Source: Podospora comata (lineage: Eukaryota; Ascomycota; Sordariomycetes; Sordariales; Podosporaceae). Taken from it: DNA of 64,000 nt. The notes below the pieces were generated by a model. The model had not been told where the DNA came from, searched no databases, and saw only the letters and a program-made list of their open reading frames with translations. The stretch lies in the NCBI GenBank assembly GCA_017354895.1, contig CP071499.1, positions 3,844,001 through 3,908,000 on the forward strand, written 5' to 3'. This document shows positions 22,666 through 33,216 of the stretch, in pieces (the first letter of the stretch is position 1; every line of letters begins with the position of its first letter). Both the position numbers and the translations under genes were made by a program.

Positions 22666-23478
22666 ATGGGGCCTTCCGCTTCTTCAAACACCTTGTGTCT
22701 CGAGCACCATTGGGCCTTCGGGATGCTTCTCCAACTCAGCCAGCAGCCTTCCTGCGTTTACGACAAGCAAACTGAGATGGCCATCAGAAACGGCTGGGAA
22801 GACCCTCCGGCTGGGTGGAAGGGGACCGTATCACCCAACACAACAGGTAGCAGAACCTTCACACAGGACAACACAGCCCAGCCCACAGTCGAGCACGCCG
22901 AGCACGTCACACCGCCCAAGAAAGTCTTTTATGACCCGGATGACGTCTTTGGCTCATCACACGCCTTCGACACTGCGGCCCAGAAGCGCAGCTCTACCCT
23001 ATTTGACTTGGAGGCCGGTGAAGACAGCGCGAGGGTCTTCCTCAAGACCCCCGCCGATTTCAGCAAGTACGCCGCCAATATGAAAGATAAGCGGCCCCTG
23101 CTCCAGTTCACGAGGAGAATGCGGAGGTTTGACCCCGACGTCGACCTCGATCTTCGTTTGCAGAAGAGGCGAGAATCCATCGTTCGGATGAAGAGGTTCT
23201 CACACAAATCCCAACACTTTGAGCCTGAGGAGAAGAAGGACGATAGCGAGGACGACAGCCACTCCGACCAAGATCATCACTCGGGCTATTTGAAAGAAGG
23301 TCATTCAGAGAAGCAACACCTCGATGAGTTTGACGCCAGCGGTGATGAGACGGACTCCGATCAGGACTACCACACTGGCTACTTGAAAGAAGGCCGTTCA
23401 AACAAGCAAAAGCGCGATCAGGTGGACACCAGGGAGATTCGCGTTCTTGATGGCGAGACGTTCACTTGGTGGTGGTAG
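22666..23478 (+). CDS. Acidic protein with an internal YLKEG repeat, unrecognised
   Basis: A single exon of 270 residues starting at the first ATG after a pyrimidine-rich leader. The frame is open far upstream, but that part reads as untranslated leader. The N-terminal 110 residues are mixed and Thr-rich. A basic middle segment (FTRRMRRFDPDVDLDLRLQKRRESI) is followed by an acidic C-terminus. Two copies of a roughly 30-residue unit lie near the end: SDQDHHSGYLKEGHSEKQHL and SDQDYHTGYLKEGRSNKQKR. They share the core SDQD-[HY]-H-x-GYLKEG. The protein ends ETFTWWW, an unusual Trp triplet. There is no signal peptide or transmembrane segment. I do not recognise it. A lineage-specific, partly disordered protein is the likely class. 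Confidence 0.7.
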   Translation: MGPSASSNTLCLEHHWAFGMLLQLSQQPSCVYDKQTEMAIRNGWEDPPAGWKGTVSPNTTGSRTFTQDNTAQPTVEHAEHVTPPKKVFYDPDDVFGSSHAFDTAAQKRSSTLFDLEAGEDSARVFLKTPADFSKYAANMKDKRPLLQFTRRMRRFDPDVDLDLRLQKRRESIVRMKRFSHKSQHFEPEEKKDDSEDDSHSDQDHHSGYLKEGHSEKQHLDEFDASGDETDSDQDYHTGYLKEGRSNKQKRDQVDTREIRVLDGETFTWWW

Positions 23479-25297
23479 AGAACAGTTTCTTCCTCCAACT
23501 GTTGAGGCGTGCCGCCATCTGCGAATGAAGCACACACGCACGCACAAACTGTCGAGCAGTGTGAAAAGATCCACTCGTATAGAAGACCTCGGTTTCCAGG
23601 TATGCCATCTGGCAAAAGATTCCGCCAAAGTTGAAACTAACGGAAATGACAGCGAACCAAAAACAGATATCGAGACGAAGAAGGGGGACAGGACACAATG
23701 GGGGCAGGAACGACGCGATTGAGGAAGGGGCGACTGCGGAGCCCATCTGAACATAGGGCAGCATTTGTGTATAGCATGAATTGGCGATACATGACAGCTT
23801 GACCATGACCCCGAGGTGGATGAACTGTTCTCTCCGCCTAGTCCTGCCTCATTGCTACCCGGTCTTGTCAGGGCTGTGTTCAAAGAAACCCTCAAGTAGT
23901 CGGTCATCGTAGATGGTGTGTTGAAAAGGTGCCTGGGCGAGGTGGAGTAAGAATATACAAGCTCCTTATCCTCCTGACGGCCGTACAGGCACAAATCATA
24001 TTTGGGGACAAGTCCCTCACTGCGAAATTGGAGAGAACGTCAAGATCTTTGGCGAAAACCAAGAGTCTCGCCGTCCACAGCGCTTCTCCTCTTCGGGTGG
24101 AAAATCGGTCAGAACGTAAGAGCGGCGCTCTGTAAGCCCATGGGACTTCAAATTCAGACGAATAGTACAGTCGTTTCCGTTTCACTACTGTTCGGTGATA
24201 TTGACCCCTAGCTCATCACACATATTGGTTTCGGTGAAATGGAATCCTTCCCGCATGAGACATGGGATGTCGTCGCTGGCGACCAAGAGAACCGCACACC
24301 ATGCTGCGTTGTACGTGTTCATGCCATGGGGTAATATTGTAAATTTGATACTGAAAGTGGGACAACGTTGGTTCCAAATTGCTGCCAATTTGGTCTTCGA
24401 GTCCGTGGTCATGGTGCCCGCAGATGGCTTCTCCTCAGTCGATTCCATCATCTCAGTATCGCGAAGTTGGTCCAGGAATCCGGATCATGCCAATAGATGT
24501 TTTACATGGGATCAATAAACCCTTCAGCTCTTTTGTGTGAGCCTTGCTCACAGCCCTAATCAGAAGCCCATGGTGGTAGAATTTGCTCATTCAGACGCAG
24601 AACTTTGGAAGAGGCGCTGCTAGGCGAGAGCAGGCATTGTGCCACGACAGCCTTCATAACCACACGGTCACAAATTTGCTCGTGTTCTTTGAGCACACTC
24701 AACAGCCGCACCGAAGGAGGTTACCACAACCATCACATGTCACCGCCGACGTCGGGATATTTTTTCTCCCCCTCGCCTGCGAGTGCCGTCCAGAACAATG
24801 CGGGGAAGATAGCGACCGGGCCGACACAAGCTTCTTGGTTCTCTCTAGCTCCCTCCACAGCCCGCACTTCCCCGGACTAAAGAAGTGGAGTCCCATCCTT
24901 TTCCCCGGAGCCAGGGCGGAGCATCCGTCCTCAACATCGGGATGATCCCGTCTTGTTGGACCCCCTTCCCGGCCGGCAGATGGTGTTTCTGTCGTCACTG
25001 CCCTCGGACGTTTGCTCGCGACGCGATGGGGGCACGCAATCTCTTGGCCCGGTGTCCGGTGGCGAGTAACAGCTGCACTCACTTCGCGATGATTGCCAGC
25101 CAGTACATGTGTAGGACAGGAATCGCACAACAGACTTATATACGCTGACTTACCTATGCTCTTGCACTTGCCGATCCCTGACTCGGCCTTCTAGATTTCT
25201 CACTTACAGCCAACCCCAGCTCAACACCGGTCTTATTCCCCCACCTTCTGCTGTCGATCATATCTAGGTACCTACCTTATCCAAGCATTCACACGCA
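23479..25297. other. 1.8-kb intergenic region
   Basis: Upstream DNA of the FAD monooxygenase gene. Short frames on both strands have no motifs. No RNA gene was recognised. Confidence 0.45.
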
Positions 25298-27265
25298 ATG
25301 ACACCAGAAGAAAGAGTCCCCGTCCTCATCGCGGGCTCAGGCTCAGCAGGCCTCTGCGCGGCCGTTTGGCTGGCCCGCTTCAACATCCCCTACAAGATCC
25401 TCGAGCGCCGCAATGGCCCCCTCGAGATTGGACAGGCAGACGGCGTGCAGACCCGCACAGTCGAGATCTTCGACTCGTTCGGGATAGCAGAGGAGATGCT
25501 CCGGGAGGCCTACCACGTGCTGGAGATTGCCTTTTGGTCCGCCCCCGACGCCGAGAAGGGCATCAAGAGGGCCAAGTACGAGGCCGACAAAGAGACCGAG
25601 ATCAGCCACCAGCCGCACGTCATCCTCAACCAGGCGAGACTCAACGAGTTGATGACGGGGTTGTTGGGGTCGAACCCACCGATTGAGTACCGATGCGAGG
25701 TGAAGAATGTGGTGGTGGATGAGAATGCGGATAGCAACGATTTGGAGTCTTACCCGGTCAGAGTGGATGCTGTTCGGGACGGAGTTCAGAAGACGTATCG
25801 GGCGAAATATGTGCTTGTATGTCTGCCCATTCAAACGTCATGGGTGCGGAATAAGCAACATCGTACTGACTGGGTAAATAGGGCTGTGACGGCGCACACA
25901 GCATCGTCAGGAAATCCCTCGGCTTCAAGATGGTGGGCGACAGCTCAGACGCAGTCTGGGGTGTCATGGACATCTACCCCCGCACAAACTTCCCAGACAT
26001 TCGCAAAAAGGCGGTCATCAACTCAGCAGTCGGCAACATCCTCCTCATCCCGAGAGAGGGCGACTCCATGGTCCGCTTCTACACCGAGCTCCCGGCAGGC
26101 ACTAAAGTCAGCGATGTCAGCCTCGAAAAGCTGCACGACCACGCCCGCAAGGTGTTTCACCCCTATGAGATGGAGTTTGCGGAGACTTTCTGGTGGTCAG
26201 CCTACTCCATTGGTCAAAGAAGAGCCGACTTCTTCCACCAAGATCACCGTGTGTTTTTGACAGGTGATGCGTGCCACACTCACTCTCCCAAAGCCGGTCA
26301 GGGTATGAACGTCAGTCTGCAGGACGGCCACAACATTGGATGGAAGCTTGGGATGGTCCTGCAGGGCCTTGCACGCCCAGATATTCTCGAGACGTATGTG
26401 CTTGAGCGGGAGCGGACGGCTACCGAGCTGATCGACTTTGACCGCAAATTCACAAAGCTCTTCAACACCAAGTACCGCCAGGAACACGGCATAACGGCGG
26501 GGATGTTTGCGGAGCAGTTCACCAAGGCGGGCAGGTACACCGCTGGCCAGGCTGTGCAGTACGATGCGTCTGCCATAACTGATATTGGAGAGCACGACAA
26601 GGAGTTGGTGGCAAAGGTGACAGTCGGCATGAGGTTTCCCACGGCGCAAGTGGTGCGGTCGTGTGACGCCAAGGCCATGCAGCTTGTGAAGGGGCTGCCA
26701 GCGAACGGGCAGTGGTATATCGTGGTGTTCTCGGGAGATCTGTCGCAGCCCGAAGCGATGTCGAGGTTGGACGAGGTGAGTTTTGATACGACGTCTTGGA
26801 GGATGGGGGTTCTGATGCTGATATCACCGCCAACAGATCTCTTCAACACTCTCCCAAACGGTCCAGCGCCTCACGCCGACTAGTGTGGACCCAGATGGCG
26901 TGATCGACCGGATATTGGTGACAGCGGGCGACAGGAAGAAGGTTGAACTGGACACCATCCCGGATTTCTTCACACCGGTAACCGGGAAGTGGAAGATGAA
27001 GAATCTGGGCAAGATCTATGCCGATGATGAGAGCTACAACTCGGGACACGGCCATGCGTATGAGGCTTATGGAGTCGATGCTTCCAAGGGCGCCATTGTG
27101 GTCGTGCGGCCTGATCACTGTGAGTACTTTCTTCTGTTCGTGTGTGGAGCTTCGAGTGGATGCTGACGATTACCGAAACTAGATGTTGCCAAGGTTTGCA
27201 GGTTGGAGGATGTCGAGTCTCTGGGAAGCTTCTTTGAGGGCTTCTTGGTGCCTGCTAGAAGTTGA
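25298..27265 (+). CDS. FAD-dependent aromatic monooxygenase (phenol 2-monooxygenase-like)
   Basis: Four exons, 25298-25816, 25882-26775, 26837-27119 and 27183-27265, join in frame to about 592 residues. All introns are 61-65 bp. The N-terminus has the ADP-binding GSGSAG (residues 13-18) with a downstream acidic strand end, ILERRNG. The second FAD site is GCDGAHSIVRKSLG right after intron 1. The ribose-binding site is FLTGDACHTHSPKAGQGMN followed by DGHNIGWKL. The last 170 residues form the thioredoxin-like C-terminal domain of the phenol hydroxylase group (VDPDGVIDRILVT, VVVRPDHYVAKV). Known chemistry: NADPH- and O2-dependent ortho-hydroxylation of phenolic rings, in the cytosol. The exact substrate is not readable. 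Neighbours within 5 kb are a Rossmann reductase-like protein and an epoxide hydrolase. Confidence 0.93.
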
Positions 27266-27622
27266 TGAGGCACTCAAGAGGTTGAGAATAGTGTAAAATA
27301 TAGGTATCCAATAATGATCTTTGGGACCTCCAACGTCTGTATTACGTGCCAAGCTTGCCCGTGGTAGATTGTGTCCCATGCCCTGCTCCCAAATCCGAAA
27401 CTTTTGTCTATCCTGTTCAGACACATGTAGACTGAAGACTGACCCAGTAAGCCCCACAGAGCTGAGCCTCAAACCAATGTTCTTAAGCAATACCCATTCT
27501 ACCTCTGAGGGGGCTTCCAGAGTCCCCTTCAAGTTCAAGCCAAATTAGCACTCTGAGATCCTTAAAAAGAAGAGTAAGCTAAGACTCACTCGCGACCAGC
27601 ATCCGCATTGCTTCTCTGACGC
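27266..27622. other. Intergenic, converging 3' ends
   Basis: About 360 bp. Nothing was recognised. Confidence 0.5.
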
Positions 27623-27802
27623 TTATCTTTGCTGCTGGACAACCTGTTGGAGCCGATGCCGCTTCTGCTCTTGGGCCGAGCTGCCTTGAGCAGCCTTTTG
27701 GGCTGGTGACTTGCGCGATCTTTCGAGATAGTTGACTGCCCAGGCCGTCGAAAAGACCAGCTTGACGCCGATGACCGTCTTGAGGGGGCGATCCATAGCC
27801 AT
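27623..27802 (-). CDS. Possible 59-residue membrane-anchored small protein
   Basis: This short frame starts at an ATG preceded by about 220 bp of pyrimidine- and A-rich leader without a long ORF, which is what fungal 5' leaders look like. The peptide starts MAMDRPLKTVIGVKLVFSTA and has a hydrophobic stretch (about residues 9-24) followed by a basic Lys/Arg/Gln-rich tail. That layout suits a small single-pass membrane protein, for instance of mitochondria. I do not recognise the family. A neighbouring frame at its end continues with charged residues, so a missed splice at the C-terminus is possible. Confidence 0.4.
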   Translation of the reverse strand: MAMDRPLKTVIGVKLVFSTAWAVNYLERSRKSPAQKAAQGSSAQEQKRHRLQQVVQQQR

Positions 27803-28274
27803 CTTGTCTGCTTGAGTGGAACGGTGTAGTAGAGTCACCAGTGTTGATGTCGATGGGAGAAAAAACGGGTCAGAGGCGCGGTCCGGCTGATGAAGCTACC
27901 GTGGTGAAGTAGGTATTGCGTCGTGAGTCCGGTACGGTTGTCTGGTGAAATTTCGTGGAGTGTTGGGGAATTTCTTGTTGTGGTGGACAGACAAGACTTT
28001 GTGCTCAAGGTGAAAAGCTTATAAGTTGGCGGAAAGCCACAGGAAGTTTGGAATGGGCCGGTACCTAAGTGGAGAGGAAGAGGAGGCTGTTGGTGACATG
28101 GAGACAAATCTTACACCGTTGAGCTAACAAAGTCTATTAAGAGAAGAGGAAATGCTGTAGAAACAAGATATGGTATCTATAGGTTAACAACCAAAAAAGA
28201 CAAGAGCCAAGAAAGCCCCCCCTCCACCCCACCCACGAGTCCATTAGGACAGAAATTTCAGTACTGGTCAGATA
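27803..28274. other. Intergenic: leader of the small protein and 3' flank of the Rossmann gene
   Basis: About 470 bp. An A-rich tract near 28180 and a C-rich tract near 28218 were seen. No gene was found. Confidence 0.45.
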
Positions 28275-29030
28275 TTAGTATGTAATGGCAGCCATCCTCC
28301 TGAGCCACTCTCCAGCTTTCTCTCCCTCAATCAGGTTCTCAAAGATCCACCTCCCGACATCCTCCCGACTGATGGTATAGCCAACTGCCTTGCTCTCCAC
28401 CACTCCCTTGATTGGATCCTCCTTCCCGGCTCTGATCACCCGCTTGGGACCGTCTTTGGCACCGTCAACAAATAGACTTGGCCTCACAATGGTCCATTCC
28501 TCCTCACTCTCGACCAAAGCATCTTCCATGGCCTTCTTGTCCTTGTGGGGAACCTTCAGACCGACATGATACAACGGAACAAACAACAACGGCACATCCC
28601 GCCCAAAGTCGGATACGCCTGTGGAGCTGAGGGCAACAATCCGCGGCTTGCCCTGCAGGTTGTGCTCTGTTCTGGCCTTATTCAAGGCGGCCAAGACGGT
28701 CTTGATGCCATTTTCGCACACGTGAGCGTCGTCCATGCCCATCTTGGACAGGTTGAAGTAGGCGCCGATGGAGAAGACGATCACATCTGGGAGGCCCTGG
28801 CGGGGCGAGGACGGTGAAGGGAGAAGGGCGCGGAGAACAGCATCGACGTCGTGAGCATTGCCCTGCTCTATCCGCAGCAACTTCTGGTCGACTTCGGCCG
28901 GGATCTTGTCGGAGAGAGTGGAAGGTGTGCGGCAGAGGGCTGTGCAGGAGTGGCCGGCAGCGAGGGAGCGCTGGAGGGCAGAGAAGCCTACGCCTCCGGT
29001 TGCGCCGAGGAAGAGGATGGACTTGAACAT
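28275..29030 (-). CDS. NAD(P)-binding Rossmann protein (NmrA/atypical SDR type)
   Basis: A single exon of 251 residues. The N-terminus is MFKSILFLGATGGVGFSALQ, with the GATGGVG glycine motif of atypical short-chain dehydrogenases. The middle has DVIVFSIGAYFNLSKMG and RIVALSSTGVSDFGRDVP. The C-terminal half has EWTIVRPSLFVDG and TISREDVGRWIFENLI, which are typical of NAD(P)H-binding proteins of the NmrA or SDR_a5 type. No clear Tyr-x-x-x-Lys active site is seen, so it may be a sensor, a reductase on an unusual substrate, or an inactive member. Length is normal. It lies between two oxidative genes and is transcribed divergently from the epoxide hydrolase with about 1 kb between them. Confidence 0.87.
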   Translation of the reverse strand: MFKSILFLGATGGVGFSALQRSLAAGHSCTALCRTPSTLSDKIPAEVDQKLLRIEQGNAHDVDAVLRALLPSPSSPRQGLPDVIVFSIGAYFNLSKMGMDDAHVCENGIKTVLAALNKARTEHNLQGKPRIVALSSTGVSDFGRDVPLLFVPLYHVGLKVPHKDKKAMEDALVESEEEWTIVRPSLFVDGAKDGPKRVIRAGKEDPIKGVVESKAVGYTISREDVGRWIFENLIEGEKAGEWLRRMAAITY

Positions 29031-30032
29031 TGCTGGGTGAGGATAGAGGTTGAATAAGTAATAGAAGGTATATAGGTCGTGGTGGAGGCGTTTAATAACT
29101 CGGGTCAGTAGGGCTGACGAGAATCTTTTGGTCGGTCAGGTTCTTGGAAGAAGACAAGAGGGAGGAGGTTGCTCCCTTTTATTCCCCCAAGTCGCATCCG
29201 GCACTCGCAAGACGGACACGCCATCTCTGTCTTTCTTGTCCGATTCGGGGTAGATCTCTCGAGAAGGTGACGCCACCAAACAATGCGCCTCCACCAGCAG
29301 CGGGATGATGGATGATGATGGTGATAAATATTGCGCCGTGGTGGTGGTTTGGTCTTTCACAGGGGCCTAGCATGCGACGTTGGCGCACCCAGAGTCGGGG
29401 GTCCATCGCAACGTTCCTCCGATTGCTCCACTGTGGCTTTTTGCTAGAGATTTCATTGGCCAGTCAGTCGATCCGAAGCCGTCTTGGCAAGCCACCCCGC
29501 CAAGAGCTGTCAGGATGACACGGACGGGATGAGCACTCACAAATCCGACTCTCTTTCTCTTCGGCGATTTTCCGTCCTCGATTCGGCGGTTATTGATCCA
29601 CGTCCTCTCACCTCTCTAACACAGCCTTTACGGAGTAACTTTTGTTGGTGGTGTGTTGGCAGTCACCAGCCATGTGACCCGAAGTGAACCCACCTCAGCC
29701 TGGTGCAGTCATCAACTGACATCACCAGGAAACCCATGAGGCATTTGCATATTGATCACACATCGCCATGTTTTCCAGAGAAGGTTCCAAGAGCCAGCAC
29801 AAGGCCCACCACACCTCGCCCTTCGCGCTCCAGGATGACGGCGATCAACTCGGCTCGGCTGTTGCCCCCGCCCTTCTCAACGGGTATGCATGCGGGGTGA
29901 AGCTGGCCCCACTATCTTGTTGACTGCCGTTCAAGAAATGGAGGTCCAGATGGATATAACTTGATAGCTCTTCCTCTAGCTTGAGAAGATATCTGGTGGT
30001 AGAACGAATCCATCAGCATTCTGTTCTGCACA
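29031..30032. promoter_or_regulatory. Shared divergent promoter region (Rossmann gene / epoxide hydrolase)
   Basis: About 1.0 kb separates two divergent starts. It contains GATG-rich repeats near 29304-29322 and a GATAA-type site near 29321. It is the natural place for co-regulation of both genes. No coding sequence is supported in it. Assigning regulatory function is inference from the arrangement. Confidence 0.4.
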
Positions 30033-31370
30033 ATGTTGTCTTCAACCTGGGGCTCCCCCTCTGGGACAGTGCAACTTCCCAAAGAAGTAGCACCTTACAC
30101 GGTTAACATCGACCAGGGACAGCTTGATCGGACTCAGACTCTGCTCAAGCTATCCCCCATACCGGGAGAATGCTACGAGAATTCAGTCCCCGACGGCAGC
30201 CGGAAGCTGGGGCTGAGAAGAGAATGGCTGGTGGAGGCTAAGCGTGTTTGGGAAGAGGAATTCAGCTGGTAACCAATCTCTCCTCTTTCTTTTCCCACTT
30301 GCGAGCACCTGTCTTGACAGTATCTTAGGAGAGCAGTCGAATCCCAGATTAACAGTTTCCCCAACTTCACCGCTTCAGTGCCCGTCAACGAACAAGGAGA
30401 ACAGATCAACGTTCAATTCCTCGGAATCTTCAGCCAGAACCCCAACGCTGTGCCAGTCGTCTTTCTTCACGGATGGCCTGGCTCCATCTTGGAGTTTCTT
30501 CCCCTCTTCAGCCTTCTAAGAGAAAAGTACCCGGATCCTGCTCGGTTACCGTTCCACCTGATTGCGCCTTCTCTACCTGGCTTTGGCTTCTCCGACCAGT
30601 TTCCCAATGACAGAAACTACGGCATGGAGGATGTCGCCTTCGTCGTTGACTCGCTCATGGTTGGCACCCTTGGCCTCAAGAACTATGTAGTCCAAGGTGG
30701 CGACATCGGGTCACGCATTGCACGCGTTCTCGGCAACCGATGTGAGCAGTGCAGTGCCGTGCTCGTCAACTACAGCCCTGTTCCGCCGCCAGAAAGCTTT
30801 GACTTCACAACACTGAGCGAGAAAGACAAAAGGGGATTGGAAAGAGGTGTCTGGTTCCGCAACGATGGGTCTGCCTACGCCATGATGGCCGCCTCCAGAC
30901 CAGGAACACTAGGATTGGCCTTGTCCGCCAGCCCTCTTGCGTTGCTGGCCTGGATAGGAGAAAAGTACCTCGACTGGACCGATCCCCTTTCCTTTACCCA
31001 AGACCAGACACTACCCAGCGGAGCTCGGTACTCGAGAAAGTTGATGAATGAAATCATTGCCAGCGTGGCACTCTACTGGCTCACCGGCAAGATCCACACC
31101 AGCTTCTACTCCTACCGGGAGGCGTTTGCCCTCAACGGCCAGGCCCCGCCATCAAGCAACGCGCAGTTCCCGGTCATGGCGCCGAAAAAGGTGGGCATGA
31201 TGTGGTTCCCGTATGAGGTCATCCCTACCCCAAGAGCATGGATAGAGAAGTACTCCAACCTGGTCTTTTGGAGGGAGGAGGAAGTAGGAGGGCACTTTGC
31301 ACAGTTGGAGCAACCTGAGGTTCTGGCTAAAGGGTTGGAGGATTTCATCAAGGTTTTGCAGGAGAAATGA
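30033..31370 (+). CDS. Epoxide hydrolase (EHN-domain, microsomal type)
   Basis: Two exons, 30033-30268 and 30329-31370, splice in frame to about 425 residues; the intron is 60 bp. The N-terminal 100 or so residues form the EHN cap region (PYTVNIDQGQLDRTQTLLKL; REWLVEAKRVWEEEFSW). The alpha/beta-hydrolase core follows: oxyanion HGWPGS in VVFLHGWPGS, the nucleophile Asp in VVQGGDIGSR, and the catalytic His in VGGHFAQLEQPE. Family knowledge: hydrolysis of epoxides to vicinal diols, in detoxification or in hydroxylated natural products. Usual members have a membrane anchor; none is obvious here. The gene ends 87 bp from the convergent propeller gene. It fits with the upstream monooxygenase as an epoxide-forming and epoxide-opening pair, which is inference. 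Confidence 0.93.
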
Positions 31371-31457
31371 GAGCATCTTGATCTTTTATTCTTCTTATAT
31401 GTACATCATTGTTGTCTGGTGTTGTTTTGATACTAGGAAACAAACAGCTTCCACCGT

Positions 31458-32333
31458 TCAGACCCGAATAGTAACGGCAAAAACACCCTGTCCACCGCCG
31501 ACATACGCAACGTTTCTGTCCCTGTCTGTCCGCCCAAAAGCACAGCTCGTGCTGCCCGTCACGGTCCCCACGCTCACAGGGCTGGGTCTGGCAGCCGTCG
31601 GGTCAACCTCGACCAGGGAGTTCCTGCTGTTGGTGGTGACATAAATCTTGCCGTTGGGGCCGAAGCAGAGGTCATCGCCCATGAGGTTGGTCCAGAGGGT
31701 GGTCTGGGCGCCCGTGCTCTTGGCCGTGACGGGGTCGAGGGGGATCTTGTGAAACGAGTTGCGGAAGATGTTGGTGTACCACAGCGTCCCGTTGGCGTAG
31801 CGGATGCCGTCGATGCCGAAGGGGATGCCGCCTGATGGGGCCATGGTCGGGTCGCGGGCAACTTCGGAGTAGACGCCTGTGTTCACATCAATCTTGTAGA
31901 CGTTGCCGCGGCCGGCGTCGGCGACGAGGACGGTCGAGTTGTCAAAGTAGGCCAGGCCGTTGAGGTTCTGGGCTTCGGTGATGGTCTTGATGAGGGTGGA
32001 GCGGGGGGTGCCGGAGGAGAAGTCGACCTTGTAGATGGACTTGCCGCCGCCGATGACGGCGAACTGGTCGGGCTGGTACTCGGCGATTCCTGAGAGCCCG
32101 TTGGTGCCGGAGACGGAGAGGGCGGTGGAGGATGTCTTGGCTACGGGGTCGACCGAGTAGAGGGTTGCACTGTTCATGTTGGTGGCCAGGATGAGGCCGT
32201 TGGAACGGACGGCGACATTCTCGATCGAGTTGATGCGGACAACCTGCTGAGCGGCCTGTCGTGGGGTGATTGGGCTTGCTGAGCCGAGGCTGGCGCTGGC
32301 CAACAGGGAGACAAGAGCTACTTGGGACAGCAT
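31458..32333 (-). CDS. Secreted SMP-30/gluconolactonase-like beta-propeller protein
   Basis: A single exon of 291 residues from the first ATG (MLSQVALVSLLASASLGSAS). The open frame extends upstream only to a TTG. A signal peptide of about 19 residues ends near SASPITPR. The mature part has propeller-type repeats: IENVAVRSNGLILATNMNSA, GLSGIAEYQPDQFAVIGGG, NLNGLAYFDNSTVLVADAG, GIDGIRYANGTLWYTN and GDDLCFGPNGKIYVTTNSR. They resemble the six-bladed SMP-30/lactonase fold, and the Asp/Asn positions that bind a divalent metal are plausible. It would act outside the cell. A lactonase-like hydrolase is the best guess, but strict gluconolactonase activity cannot be read. It converges with the epoxide hydrolase gene. 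Confidence 0.85.
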   Translation of the reverse strand: MLSQVALVSLLASASLGSASPITPRQAAQQVVRINSIENVAVRSNGLILATNMNSATLYSVDPVAKTSSTALSVSGTNGLSGIAEYQPDQFAVIGGGKSIYKVDFSSGTPRSTLIKTITEAQNLNGLAYFDNSTVLVADAGRGNVYKIDVNTGVYSEVARDPTMAPSGGIPFGIDGIRYANGTLWYTNIFRNSFHKIPLDPVTAKSTGAQTTLWTNLMGDDLCFGPNGKIYVTTNSRNSLVEVDPTAARPSPVSVGTVTGSTSCAFGRTDRDRNVAYVGGGQGVFAVTIRV

Positions 32334-33010
32334 CGTGATGGATGGTTTCTCACAGGGAGGGTCCAAAAATCTGAGCTTGATGGAGAGGAGGACAGGTCAC
32401 AAAAGGTTAATCTCGGCAGCGGTGAGTCCCTTCAAATAGCTACATTCCAGTCCAGCAAGCTATCCCAAACATAACCCCTCAGATCATCAGCCTAGTCCCC
32501 TGGAGAAGCGAGGAGGAGGACCGGAAGGGCCCGGTATAAATGGGTCTTGGCACGTATTTTCCAATTGCGGCTCGCGGGTACGTTGATCGACAATTATTCC
32601 TCGGACGCAGCCTAAATGACGAACTCGACAGAGTCTGGGGTAGGCAATCTGGTTAATCCCGACACCACCAATTATCACCAGCCGCAGCTGACGTCCTCCG
32701 TCCGAGGCTTGTTTGTGCTTGTTTCTGCTCGTTTGTTGCTTGTTTATATGCGGTGTCTACTAATGCGGTCCGATCAGGGATGCATGTTTCCATTCATGAC
32801 TAAACAAGCTTTCGTCAACAAATCTCGGTGGTTCTGTGAGTTTGTACATATGATACTCTTGACTGGGATGTGTAAGCCGGGCAGTCAACAGTGTTGTTAT
32901 GACTAAAGGTCTCAAGGAGCACATCGAGATAAAACACAAGCTGTATCAGCAAAAAGAATATCTCTATAGCAAAAACAAATCCACACGTGAACAGCAAAAG
33001 TATAGACAAT
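32334..33010. other. Intergenic between the propeller gene and tRNA-Ala
   Basis: About 680 bp with no gene recognised, including a TTTGTGCTTGTTT repeat near 32710-32740. Confidence 0.45.
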
Positions 33011-33094
33011 TGGACGAGTTGGGAATCGAACCCAAGACCTTTCGCATGAGATGCTGTTGCAAAGCGAACGCGCTACCAATTGCGCCACACGCCC
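33011..33094 (-). tRNA. tRNA-Ala (TGC), with intron
   Basis: An 84-nt gene. The acceptor stem is GGGCGTG/CTCGTCC with discriminator A and the G3-U70 pair that marks alanine. The D stem is GCGC/GCGC, the anticodon stem TTCGC/GCGAA, and the T arm TTGGG-TTCGATT-CCCAA. The anticodon TGC is followed at the usual position (after base 37) by an intron of about 11 nt. The U6-U67 mismatch is shared with known fungal tRNA-Ala. Confidence 0.95.
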
Positions 33095-33131
33095 GATAAG
33101 ATATCAGGAGATCTGATGAGGTTAGGAATGC

Positions 33132-33216
33132 TGGACGAGCTGGGAATCGAACCCAGGACCTTTCGCATACAGAGGAGTATGCTAAGCGAACGCTCTACCA
33201 ACTGAGCCACACGCCC
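33132..33216 (-). tRNA. tRNA-Ala (AGC), with intron
   Basis: An 85-nt gene lying 37 bp from the tRNA-Ala(TGC) gene on the same strand. The acceptor, anticodon stem and T loop are identical to its neighbour, and the G3-U70 pair is present. The D stem is GCTC/GAGC and the T stem CTGGG/CCCAG. The anticodon is AGC and the intron after base 37 is about 12 nt. The stem changes relative to the neighbour are compensatory, so both look functional. Confidence 0.95.
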
